A DNA stretch of 39,450 bases from CAYUWH01 sp964448615 (GTDB lineage: Bacteria; Patescibacteriota; Gracilibacteria; Peribacterales; Peribacteraceae). The position numbers and the translations under genes were made by a program. The DNA is taken from the NCBI GenBank assembly GCA_964448615.1, contig CAYUWH010000013.1:1-39450 (forward strand), read 5' to 3'. Shown here piece after piece: positions 25,004-32,076 of this stretch. The notes under the pieces are model-generated. The model saw nothing but the letters and a program-made list of their open reading frames with translations. It had not been told where the DNA came from and did not search any database. Within the stretch, counting starts at the first letter, position 1; every line of letters starts with the position of its first letter.

Positions 25004-25014
25004 GCCATCGTTCC

Positions 25015-25150
25015 CCCTCACCCCTAACCCCTCTCCCACAGGGAGAGGGGAAACGGATGATTATCAATTTTATATAATTTTCGTAAGCCCCTTTCTCCCC
25101 GCCTGCCCTGAGCAAGCCGAAGGGTGGGGGAAAGGGGTTGGGGATAGGGG
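25015..25150. repeat. Family C inverted-repeat element with CTGAGCAAGCCGAAGG core
   Basis: The left end has CCCCTCACCCCTAACCCC and the right end GGGGAAAGGGGTTGGGGAT, an imperfect terminal inverted repeat around about 90 nt. The right half also holds CCCTGAGCAAGCCGAAGGG, related to the hairpin at 7507. It matches the element at 10399-10541 in its ends. It overlaps the 3' end of the GT-C gene at 25024. Confidence 0.75.
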
Positions 25151-26430
25151 GTGAACAAACGCCACCGAAGTGCCTTTGCCGGTTTCAAACTCGTGGAAAG
25201 CGAACGGCTGATCAGCAGAACGCAACAGAACACCGTGAGCGATGCGATGAATCCGTCCCACGCCGGGAAGAGCTGGAAGAAGATTTTATCGACCGGCGTA
25301 TACGGCAACACGCCTGCCAGGTTGAAGAAGAAACACACCGAAAGCAGCGCGAACGGCATCGCATACCCGCGGCGCAGGAATGCCATGGCGGAACCGAAGA
25401 CGATGAACGGGAACAAATATCGCTCATGCATCTGCGTGCTGAAGACGAAGAACGCAAGCGCACAGAGTCCTGCCGCTACGATCGCCGCTTCGGTGCGCTG
25501 CGCTTGCTGTTTTACGGTCCGCAAGACGCGCCACAATCGCCAGCACACGATCGCGTAACAAATGGCGACCATCGTGAGGGCAGCGGTACGATATGTGATA
25601 AAACCGATCATGAAATCTTCGTCGTGCACCGACCCCGTGCTGTCCATGAACATGCTCCACCAAAAGTTGTAACCATTGGATCCGAGCGTCGGATAAAACC
25701 CGACGGACGACGTGAAAACATTCACCACTTCGAAGAAATGCCCCATCAAGATAAAGGGGGCCATGATGAGAAGCGTTGTCGCAAGACCGGAGAGGACGGG
25801 TTTGTACATGTGCTTCGGATGCGCGATCGCGAGCAGGAAGAACACGGGGAGGAAAATGATGCCCTGCACTTTAGTGAGCACGGTCAGCGCTACGAGAATC
25901 CCGCCGAGCCAGAGTTGCTTGCGAACGAGTGCGAGCACGGCGAGAAACGCGAACAGCGAGAACATTGAATCCGTCTGACCCCACACCGCAGAGTTGAACC
26001 ACACCGCGGGATTAAGCACAAAAATCAGCGCCGCCAACAATCCCGTGCGCGCGCTGCGCAGTTTGCGGAACAGGAAAAAGAGCGCAGTCGCCGCACCAAG
26101 ATCCGCGAAGATCGCAGGCAATTTAATGAGATACCGGAACAACATCGTGCCCAATTCCAAACTGGGGTTCAGCAAATAATACACCCACGCATCCGCTCCG
26201 AAGATCATGAGCGAGAACGGCGGATAGTTCGGAATCATCGTGTTATCAACTTGCGCGGTATACGACGTACTCAATCCATTGAGCACCACCGTCTTTCCCC
26301 ATCCTTGATTCGTCGCGATATCGAATTCATACCCATGATGCCATGCGAGCGCCAAGCGCAGCGCAAGTCCGATCAGGAGAATCAACGGCAGTGCGATGGC
26401 GGGTCGTGACAAGAAACGAAGACGAGTCAT
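25024..26430 (-). CDS. GT-C membrane glycosyltransferase with repeat-derived C-terminus
   Basis: A 468-residue polytopic membrane protein with the GT-C layout: first helix, then the acidic loop YEFDIATNQGWGKTVV, later NYPPFSLMI, AVWGQTDSMFSLFA and STQMHERYLFPFI. The last two are typical of polyprenyl-phosphate-mannose dependent transferases of the ALG/PIG type. The native protein appears to end near RWRLFTPYP. The last 40 or so residues (SPTLRLAQGRRGERG and what follows) are translated from the family C repeat at 25015-25150, including the TAG stop. It lies 14 nt downstream of the paralogous GT-C gene at 26445-27755 and is probably cotranscribed with it. Confidence 0.82.
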   Translation of the reverse strand: MTRLRFLSRPAIALPLILLIGLALRLALAWHHGYEFDIATNQGWGKTVVLNGLSTSYTAQVDNTMIPNYPPFSLMIFGADAWVYYLLNPSLELGTMLFRYLIKLPAIFADLGAATALFFLFRKLRSARTGLLAALIFVLNPAVWFNSAVWGQTDSMFSLFAFLAVLALVRKQLWLGGILVALTVLTKVQGIIFLPVFFLLAIAHPKHMYKPVLSGLATTLLIMAPFILMGHFFEVVNVFTSSVGFYPTLGSNGYNFWWSMFMDSTGSVHDEDFMIGFITYRTAALTMVAICYAIVCWRLWRVLRTVKQQAQRTEAAIVAAGLCALAFFVFSTQMHERYLFPFIVFGSAMAFLRRGYAMPFALLSVCFFFNLAGVLPYTPVDKIFFQLFPAWDGFIASLTVFCCVLLISRSLSTSLKPAKALRWRLFTPYPQPLSPTLRLAQGRRGERGLRKLYKIDNHPFPLSLWERG

Positions 26431-26444
26431 GGTGAGAGAGTGTA

Positions 26445-27755
26445 TCAGAAGCCGAGACTTAAGAGGAACAATGCCGAGAAGACCGCAAGCGCAAGCAGCA
26501 GCTCTTTGGCGTAGATGCCCTTACGCTTCGTCAGGAGAAAAGCACCTTGGACCGCAAAATACGAGAGTGGGATGATGATCGCCGCGCTGAACCGGAAATC
26601 CTGATTCGCCGAATACGGCAGCCACAATCGATACGCGAGCAATGCTGCAAGTGGACAAACGAGAATGAGAAGCATCGGCGCATTCGCGCGGAGACGCTTG
26701 CGAGTCTCATGAACCAGTCCGATTGCCGCCAATATCAGGCCGATCATGCCGGATACCAAGACTGAAGTCGCAAGCATGCGATAGGCATTCGGATACTTGA
26801 ACTCTCCGAAGAATGCGGATTTAAACAAGTACTCCCAGAAGTATTGCCGTCGATCTTCATCGCGCCAGGGGTCATTGAAAGGATGCAGTACGATCTGCAC
26901 AGGATTGAAGATCAGGAAATTCGACAATGTATTCCGTACTCCGAGATGGTGATTCAAACGTTTTTGCGAGATGTTCAGCAAGATGTCTGTATTATTCTCC
27001 TTCACGTAGCGGTATGCCGGCACCCACCCGGCAATCATCATGACAATCACGGCCCCGATCACCGCACGCGCACATTTCTGACGCCAATTCCACTGCTTGA
27101 GCGCGCACCACAATATAAACAGCACGGGCACGAATGACAGCGCATTCGCTTTGGCAAGCAATGAACATCCGAACACGAGGCACATGCCATACCAATTCCT
27201 GGTACTCGGATCTTTCCACCAGCGAATCACGAATGCCGTCAGCAGGATCAACAGCGTAAGAGACAGCGCGTCGTTGGAGATACGCGACGCATGAAAAACA
27301 AGCGACGGTGCCGTGGCGACAAGCAGCCAGTAGAGCAAAAGCTGCTCGCTTTCCTCTTTTTTTCCCCACAACATCTTGCCGATCCAGAGCGCCGCCGCGA
27401 GCGCGACGACCGAAAGCAGAAACGAAAAAAACTGAAGATCCCGTAAGATGTGTACTTCGGAAAATGAAAATAGATGGCCGACTCGCATCCACAGGCTGCA
27501 CAAAAAATAATACAGAGGCGGTTGATGAAATTCCCATCCTTGCAAGCTGTGCGGCAAGGAGAAATGAGTCGAAAGATGCTGGATGTATTCTATGTGCCCA
27601 TTCGTGTCGTATCCCCTGACATCGTGCGGCGTCACCAAGAAATAGACAAAACGCAGCACGGTACCGACCGCCAAGCATCCGAAGAACCAACGAGCGCGCC
27701 CTTTTTCCCAGAGAACACGCCGGATGCTGTGCAGCAGCGACTGCATGCCATGCAT
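26445..27755 (-). CDS. GT-C membrane glycosyltransferase, paralogue of 23705-25003
   Basis: A 436-residue polytopic membrane protein. It has the loop-1 motif VRGYDTNGHIEYI, the HQPPLYYF loop, RISNDALSLTL, a long outer loop with PFNDPWRDEDRRQYFWEYL, and PYSANQDFRFSA near the C-terminus. All are shared with the gene at 23705-25003, so the two arose by duplication. It should glycosylate a lipid or protein acceptor outside the membrane. It is divergent from glyQS, 87 nt away. Confidence 0.82.
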   Translation of the reverse strand: MHGMQSLLHSIRRVLWEKGRARWFFGCLAVGTVLRFVYFLVTPHDVRGYDTNGHIEYIQHLSTHFSLPHSLQGWEFHQPPLYYFLCSLWMRVGHLFSFSEVHILRDLQFFSFLLSVVALAAALWIGKMLWGKKEESEQLLLYWLLVATAPSLVFHASRISNDALSLTLLILLTAFVIRWWKDPSTRNWYGMCLVFGCSLLAKANALSFVPVLFILWCALKQWNWRQKCARAVIGAVIVMMIAGWVPAYRYVKENNTDILLNISQKRLNHHLGVRNTLSNFLIFNPVQIVLHPFNDPWRDEDRRQYFWEYLFKSAFFGEFKYPNAYRMLATSVLVSGMIGLILAAIGLVHETRKRLRANAPMLLILVCPLAALLAYRLWLPYSANQDFRFSAAIIIPLSYFAVQGAFLLTKRKGIYAKELLLALAVFSALFLLSLGF

Positions 27756-27825
27756 CTTCGCATCGGGAAAAAACCCTGTCCACCCGGGAACCCGACTGGA
27801 CTTGCTTCATTTACACATCGTCGCC

Positions 27826-27834
27826 TGCTATCCT
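27826..27834 (+). promoter_or_regulatory. Extended -10 promoter of glyQS
   Basis: TGCTATCCT ends 8 nt before the ATG at 27843, so the mRNA would be leaderless. This supports that start over the upstream in-frame ATG at 27474. Confidence 0.45.
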
Positions 27835-27842
27835 TCCGGCCT

Positions 27843-29252
27843 ATGGCAGCCACTTCTTTAGATCAAATTGTGTCCCTCTCCAAGCGGAGAGGATTCGTGT
27901 TCCCGGGCTCCGAGATTTACGGAGGCCTCGCCAACACGTGGGATTACGGCCCTCTCGGCGTGGAATTGAAGAACCGCGTGAAACAACTGTGGTGGAAAAC
28001 CTTCGTCCGCGGACGTATGGATATGGTGGGACTCGATGCCGCTATTTTGATGAATCCCAGAACGTGGGAAGCGAGCGGACACGTGTCGTCGTTTACTGAC
28101 CCGCTTGTAGACTGCAAACAGTGCAAGCAGCGTTTCCGCGGCGATAAATTGCTTGAGGAAAAACTCGGGGTTGAAGCGACGGCAGTGCTAAAACTCGATC
28201 AAGTGCAACCCATGCTGATGGCGGAAAAAATCTCCTGCCCCGCTTGCGGCAAAACCGACTGGACCGAGGCGAAGCGCTTCAACTTGATGTTCAAGACGAA
28301 ACAAGGCGTGGTCGAAGGCGAAGGCAACGACATTTATCTCCGCCCGGAAACCGCGCAGGGAATTTTCGTGAACTTCAAAAATGTCTTGGATACGACCCGC
28401 ATGCGTTTACCGTTTGGCGTCGCGCAGATCGGCAAAGCCTTCCGCAATGAAATCACGCCGGGCAACTTCACGTTCCGCACGCGCGAATTCGAACAGATGG
28501 AAATCGAATACTTCTTCGATCCTGAGCGCAGCAAATGGGAAGACGTGTTTGCGGAATGGAAAAAGGACAGCTGGGCGTTCATTACGCAAACACTCGGCGT
28601 GAGCGAAGCAAATTTGCGCCTGCGCGATCACGAGAAGGATGAGCTCTCGCACTACTCCAAGGGCACGACCGATATCGAATACAAATTCCCATGGGGCTGG
28701 GGCGAACTCTGTGCTGCTGCCGCCTATCGCACGGATTACGATTTAAATCAGCATCAGAAATTCAGCGGACAGGATCTGCAGTACACCGATCCCGATGAAC
28801 CTACTCGCAAGTTGGTGCCGCACGTGATGGAACCTTCCTTCGGCTCCGATCGCATCACGCTTTCGATTCTTCTTGATGCCTACACGGAAGAAACGCTCGC
28901 AAACGGTGAGTCGCGCGTCGTCATGAAATTCAAGCAGGGCGTTGCCCCCATCGATGTCGCAATTCTCCCTCTGTCCAAGAAAGAACACCTCGTTGCCAAA
29001 GCGCAGGAGATCTACAAGAAACTTCTGAACGAGACCAACCTTACGGTAGAATTCGATGTCACAGGCTCCATCGGAAAGCGCTATCGCCGCCAGGATGAAA
29101 TCGGCACGCCGAAGTGCATCACGGTGGATTTTGGCACATTAGGGGAAGATGAAGCGCAAGGCACGAAAGATACGGTGACCATACGCGATCGCGATACGTT
29201 GGAGCAGATCAGAGTGCCGATCGATGAGGTGATCAAACAGTTGCACGCATAA
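27843..29252 (+). CDS. glyQS: Glycyl-tRNA synthetase, single-chain type
   Basis: A class II synthetase of 469 residues, the alpha-2 (eukaryote/archaea/Gram-positive-like) form that charges tRNA-Gly. The N-terminus LDQIVSLSKRRGFVFPGSEIYGGLANTWDYGPLG is diagnostic. Two CxxC pairs (Cys91/Cys94 and Cys132/Cys135) can bind zinc. Motif 2 is FRNEITPGNFTFRTREFEQ, and motif 3 lies in HVMEPSFGSDRITLSIL. The C-terminal anticodon-binding domain ends at VIKQLHA. The open frame extends upstream to 27474, but that part overlaps the divergent GT-C gene and is not conserved-looking. The TAA stop lies inside the U-run side of the terminator for the convergent small gene. Confidence 0.97.
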   Translation: MAATSLDQIVSLSKRRGFVFPGSEIYGGLANTWDYGPLGVELKNRVKQLWWKTFVRGRMDMVGLDAAILMNPRTWEASGHVSSFTDPLVDCKQCKQRFRGDKLLEEKLGVEATAVLKLDQVQPMLMAEKISCPACGKTDWTEAKRFNLMFKTKQGVVEGEGNDIYLRPETAQGIFVNFKNVLDTTRMRLPFGVAQIGKAFRNEITPGNFTFRTREFEQMEIEYFFDPERSKWEDVFAEWKKDSWAFITQTLGVSEANLRLRDHEKDELSHYSKGTTDIEYKFPWGWGELCAAAAYRTDYDLNQHQKFSGQDLQYTDPDEPTRKLVPHVMEPSFGSDRITLSILLDAYTEETLANGESRVVMKFKQGVAPIDVAILPLSKKEHLVAKAQEIYKKLLNETNLTVEFDVTGSIGKRYRRQDEIGTPKCITVDFGTLGEDEAQGTKDTVTIRDRDTLEQIRVPIDEVIKQLHA

Positions 29253-29296
29253 AAAAAGCCCTGAACCACTCGCTCCGGAGGAGCTCGGGTTCAGGG
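29251..29296 (-). terminator. Rho-independent terminator of the 50-residue membrane protein gene
   Basis: On the minus strand CCCTGAACC (complement of 29288-29296) pairs with GGTTCAGGG (complement of 29259-29267). An inner GCTCC/GGAGC stem extends it and a C then seven Us follow (29251-29257). A near-copy stands at 29550-29598. Confidence 0.9.
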
Positions 29297-29312
29297 TGTG
29301 CGACACGCACCA

Positions 29313-29465
29313 TCACAGGATGCCCCAGAGAGCCGGCAGTACGTCTACCCAGACGAGGATGCCGTAGATCACACCGACGATGAGCAAGAGGAAAAACGTG
29401 TACAGTGCGATTTGGATGTAGCAGACGATGCGGATGATCTCTTCGAGCAGGTCTGACGATTTCAT
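29313..29465 (-). CDS. Small single-pass membrane protein (50 residues)
   Basis: The protein has an acidic start (MKSSDLLEEI), one long hydrophobic segment at about 11-40 (IQIALYTFFLLLIVGVIYGI) and a short end. No family recognised. The ATG at 29465 has an AGGGG ribosome site 6-8 nt upstream; the longer frame to 29510 would run through the leader hairpin. The gene is a self-contained unit: own -10-like box, 23-nt leader motif, Shine-Dalgarno sequence and strong terminator. The next gene on the minus strand repeats this arrangement. Confidence 0.7.
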   Translation of the reverse strand: MKSSDLLEEIIRIVCYIQIALYTFFLLLIVGVIYGILVWVDVLPALWGIL

Positions 29466-29487
29466 GGTTGTCCCCTGTGAAAGACCG

Positions 29488-29510
29488 TATCCCTGCAACC
29501 GATGTTGCAT
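29488..29510 (-). promoter_or_regulatory. Leader motif, copy 1
   Basis: A 23-nt sequence identical to 30097-30119. On the minus strand it contains TGCAAC-ATCG-GTTGCA, a 6-bp stem with a tetraloop (29494-29509), followed by GGGATA. It lies about 9 nt after a TATAAA box, so it would be at the very 5' end of the mRNA. It could be an RNA hairpin or a palindromic operator. Confidence 0.7.
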
Positions 29511-29549
29511 GTGTGCACTTTATAATTTTTTTCTGCACGCACAAGAAAG

Positions 29550-29598
29550 CCCTGAACCACTCATGCGTCCGCCTATGGCGGACGATTCGGGTTCAGGG
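29550..29598 (-). terminator. Terminator of the 150-residue protein gene
   Basis: The same CCCTGAACC/GGTTCAGGG outer stem as at 29251-29296, but with a different inner stem (CGTCCGCC-ATA-GGCGGACG type). The tail CTTTCTTG is a weaker U-run. Confidence 0.8.
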
Positions 29599-29616
29599 CG
29601 ACAAACAGCGCTTACA

Positions 29617-30069
29617 TTAGCGAGAACGTTCCCATTCTCGCTTCAGGCGCAGCATTTTTTCCATCTGTTCTGCGGCCCCGGATTCCTTGAGCCACAGAAC
29701 GTAGTCCCTGTTTTCCACGCGACCGCCGCTCGCCCTCACATGGGCGTCACGGGCACCCTGGAAGTCGCCGAGCTTCCACAGGGCAAAACTCAGCTCGGCG
29801 GGGAATTGCCATTCGAGGGGAAATTCCTCTTCCGCCTTGGCCGCCACTTCGGCCACGTGTTCCCACTCCCCATTTTGGGAGTGCTGCTGCAGGGTGCTCA
29901 GGTATTCGGCTTTCTTTTGCTGGGCCTTGGCCCAGAAATTGTCGACCTGGGGCTGCTGCTCCTTCGGAGCCGGCGGCATCATGCCGCCATTCATGTAAAA
30001 GACCGTGACCGCGATCACGGTGATGACGATCAAAGCGAGCATGTTGACGCAAAACAGACGAACGCTCAT
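29617..30069 (-). CDS. Membrane-anchored helical protein (TPR-like)
   Basis: A 150-residue protein. Residues about 5-26 form one hydrophobic anchor (FCVNMLALIVITVIAVTVFYM), followed by a Met/Pro-rich linker and a helical domain. Its pattern KAEYLSTLQQHSQNGEWEHVAEVAAKAEEEFP and LSFALWKLGDFQGARDA suggests one or two TPR-like helix pairs. The domain would be outside if the N-terminus is inside. Function unknown. It has the same leader motif and terminator type as the small gene downstream but its own promoter (30125-30154). Confidence 0.75.
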   Translation of the reverse strand: MSVRLFCVNMLALIVITVIAVTVFYMNGGMMPPAPKEQQPQVDNFWAKAQQKKAEYLSTLQQHSQNGEWEHVAEVAAKAEEEFPLEWQFPAELSFALWKLGDFQGARDAHVRASGGRVENRDYVLWLKESGAAEQMEKMLRLKREWERSR

Positions 30070-30096
30070 TTCATTATCCTGTGCTGTAAGAGTTCC

Positions 30097-30119
30097 TATC
30101 CCTGCAACCGATGTTGCAT
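30097..30119 (-). promoter_or_regulatory. Leader motif, copy 2
   Basis: Identical over 23 nt to 29488-29510, again with the 6-bp stem and ATCG loop. It begins about 6 nt after the -10 box of this promoter. Confidence 0.7.
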
Positions 30120-30124
30120 AATGT

Positions 30125-30154
30125 TATTTAAGCACATACTAAGTATTATTGCAA
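30125..30154 (-). promoter_or_regulatory. Promoter of the 150-residue protein gene
   Basis: Minus strand: TTGCAA (30149-30154), an 18-nt spacer and TAAATA (30125-30130). Confidence 0.5.
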
Positions 30155-30198
30155 CATATTTCGCCGAATCGTGCGCAAGGGCAGTGTTGGCTCAGCGC

Positions 30199-30227
30199 TT
30201 GCATTCTTCGGCAGAACTGTGTATAAA
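30199..30227 (+). promoter_or_regulatory. Promoter of rpsB-tsf
   Basis: TTGCAT (30199-30204), a 17-nt spacer and TATAAA (30222-30227). It leaves a leader of about 205 nt before rpsB, the longest in the window. Confidence 0.6.
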
Positions 30228-30301
30228 TCCCCTACCACACCGATCGATCGCAGCGGTCCTGACTTCCGCGCGAGAGACTTGTCCTCATTCCCCTAGCAAA
30301 A

Positions 30302-30332
30302 GGACTTGTCCTGAGCGCAGCGAAGGATCCTC
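30302..30332. repeat. TTGTCCTGAGC-type dispersed repeat in the rpsB leader
   Basis: GGACTTGTCCTGAGCGCAGC then GAAGGATCC: an imperfect hairpin (GGA-C...TCC and GGATCC ends) of the CTTGTCCTGAGC/GAAGGA repeat type widespread in environmental genomes. Here it lies within the predicted rpsB leader. The rest of 30228-30438 shows no gene. Confidence 0.55.
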
Positions 30333-30438
30333 CGCACCCAGCGAGATGACATCGGCCCGTGCAGACCTAAGGATTTCCATCATCGCATAGCCTGGAACCT
30401 TCCTTGGCATATTTTCATCTTTTTTCTTCCTTTATTCC

Positions 30439-31164
30439 ATGTCCACCATCCCTTCCGAGAAGGAGCTGCTTGCAGCCGCCTGCCACCTTGGCCACCCGCG
30501 CCAGAAATGGAATCCGAAAATGGCACCCTTCCTCTATGGCACCCGTAAGGGCATCCATATCTTTGATCTCACGAGGACGCGCGAATGCCTCGAACACATG
30601 TGCGATGCACTCTTGAAGTTGCAGACAGAGGGCAAGACGATCTTGTTCGTCTCCACCAAGCAGCAGAGCATCCCGCTCATCGAAGAGATGGGCGAACTGC
30701 TCAACCAGCCGGTCGTCACGAAGAAGTGGATTCCGGGACTCCTCACCAACTGGCCCACGCTCAAGCGCCGCATTCAGTACTACTTGGATTTGCATAAGTC
30801 GTTCCAGACGGGCGAAGTCGAGAAGTACACGAAGAAGGAGCAGACGGAGCTGCGCAAAGAGATGGTCAAACTCGATAGCGCCCTCTCCGGTGTCGCACAC
30901 ATGAACGGCTTGCCGCAGGCAATGTTCGTCGTCGATGCCGTCCGCGATCACGTCGCGGTGCTCGAAGCGAAGAAGCTCGGCATTCCGGTGTTCGGCATCT
31001 GCGATTCCAACAGCAATCCCGACGAATTCGCCGCCTTCACACCCGCCAACGATGACGCTGTGAAATCCATCGAAATTATTCTTCGCACCGTGCTGACTTC
31101 ATTGCGAGAAGGCAAGAACAAGAAAGATGCAGCGGTCCACAACAAGGATGCCGTTGCCGCATAA
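30439..31164 (+). CDS. rpsB: 30S ribosomal protein uS2
   Basis: A 241-residue small-subunit protein. Signature stretches are LLAAACHLGHPRQKWNPKMAPFLYGTRKGIHIFDL at the N-terminus, ILFVSTKQQ, KKWIPGLLTNW and the C-terminal IPVFGICDSNSNPDEFAAFTPANDDAVKSIEIIL, all in the order of uS2. The Lys-rich tail is normal. The next gene is tsf, the classic rpsB-tsf pair, 50 nt downstream. Confidence 0.97.
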   Translation: MSTIPSEKELLAAACHLGHPRQKWNPKMAPFLYGTRKGIHIFDLTRTRECLEHMCDALLKLQTEGKTILFVSTKQQSIPLIEEMGELLNQPVVTKKWIPGLLTNWPTLKRRIQYYLDLHKSFQTGEVEKYTKKEQTELRKEMVKLDSALSGVAHMNGLPQAMFVVDAVRDHVAVLEAKKLGIPVFGICDSNSNPDEFAAFTPANDDAVKSIEIILRTVLTSLREGKNKKDAAVHNKDAVAA

Positions 31165-31214
31165 CGCGGAGCAGCAACCTATGTTATTATCATCTCATTA
31201 CCATTCCCCCAATT

Positions 31215-31991
31215 ATGACTACCATTTCTGCCTCCGCCGTTTCCTCCCTCCGCGCCCGCACGGGTGTTTCGATCCTTGCCTGTAAAGAGGCATTGGAAGA
31301 AGCAGGCGGCGACGAGGAAAAGGCGATTGAGATTCTCCGCAAGCGCGGTATTGCGCAGGCAGCCAAGAAGGCAGCCCGCGATCAATCCGAAGGCTTGGTC
31401 TTCCTGCAAGAAGAAAACGGCAAGGCTGCCGTTGTGCTTTTGCGCTGCGAAACCGATTTCGTCGCACGCGACGAGAACTTCCAGGCCGCCGGCAATGCGA
31501 TCGTTTCCGCGCTTTTGAAAGGCGGTGAAGCCGCTGCAAAAGAAGTGGCTGACCAGCAGCTGCCGGAACTCGTGCAGAAGCTTGGTGAGAACATCACGCT
31601 TGGCGACGCGAAAGTTGTCGATGCATCCGTGGTCGGAACATATCTCCACAGCAATCAGAAGATCGGCGTGCTTATCGGCCTGGAAGGAGGCACGAAGGAT
31701 CAGGCTCGCGATGCCGCGATGCATGCCGCCGCCATGAGTCCGCTCTACGCACGCGCCGACGAAGTGACGGATGACGCAGTCGCCAAGGAGAAGGACATCT
31801 GGCGCGAACAGCTCCTGAAAGAAGGAAAGCCCGAAGCGATGCTCGATAAGATCATGATCGGCAAGGAAAAGAAATTCCGCGAGGAGAACGCCTTGCTCAC
31901 GCAGACCTTCGTCAAAGATCCGTCGATGACGGTTGAGAAGTACTTGGGCGATGCGAAGCTGACGGCGTATGTGCGCGTCGCTGTTGGATAA
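31215..31991 (+). CDS. tsf: Elongation factor Ts
   Basis: The nucleotide-exchange factor for EF-Tu, 258 residues. It has an N-terminal UBA-like domain (VSSLRARTGVSILACKEALEEAGGDEEKAIEILRKRG), the EF-Tu contact motif TDFVAR (80-85) and the core domains that follow. The end (EENALLTQTFVKDPSMTVEKYL) is typical. An extended -10-like TGTTATTAT at 31182-31190 may give it a second promoter. The TAA stop is the first base triplet of a family B hairpin. Confidence 0.97.
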   Translation: MTTISASAVSSLRARTGVSILACKEALEEAGGDEEKAIEILRKRGIAQAAKKAARDQSEGLVFLQEENGKAAVVLLRCETDFVARDENFQAAGNAIVSALLKGGEAAAKEVADQQLPELVQKLGENITLGDAKVVDASVVGTYLHSNQKIGVLIGLEGGTKDQARDAAMHAAAMSPLYARADEVTDDAVAKEKDIWREQLLKEGKPEAMLDKIMIGKEKKFREENALLTQTFVKDPSMTVEKYLGDAKLTAYVRVAVG

Positions 31992-32076
31992 GGTAAGGCA
32001 CGTATTGTAGGTAAGGAAGGTAAGGCAGGTAAAAAAACGACCTGCCTTACTTGCCATACCTTCCTTACCTGCCTTA
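31989..32076. repeat. Family B hairpin (GTAAGGNAG) between tsf and the Cys-rich gene
   Basis: Arms of about 38 nt made of 9-nt units (GGTAAGGCA/GGTAAGGAA) pair around AAAAAAACG. The left end is the tsf TAA (GGATAAGGTAAGGCACG); the right end, read on the minus strand, is AAGTAAGGCAGGTAA, whose TAA stops the Cys-rich gene. It should be a strong bidirectional terminator. A sister copy is at 34540-34621. Confidence 0.85.

Noticed and set aside
25138..25968. 276-codon frame antisense to the GT-C gene
   Set aside because: Highly charged, without domain features, and opposite a well-supported membrane protein.
27474..27842. Upstream extension of glyQS to 27474
   Set aside because: The extra 123 residues overlap the divergent GT-C gene, and glycyl-tRNA synthetases start with the motif that follows ATG 27843.
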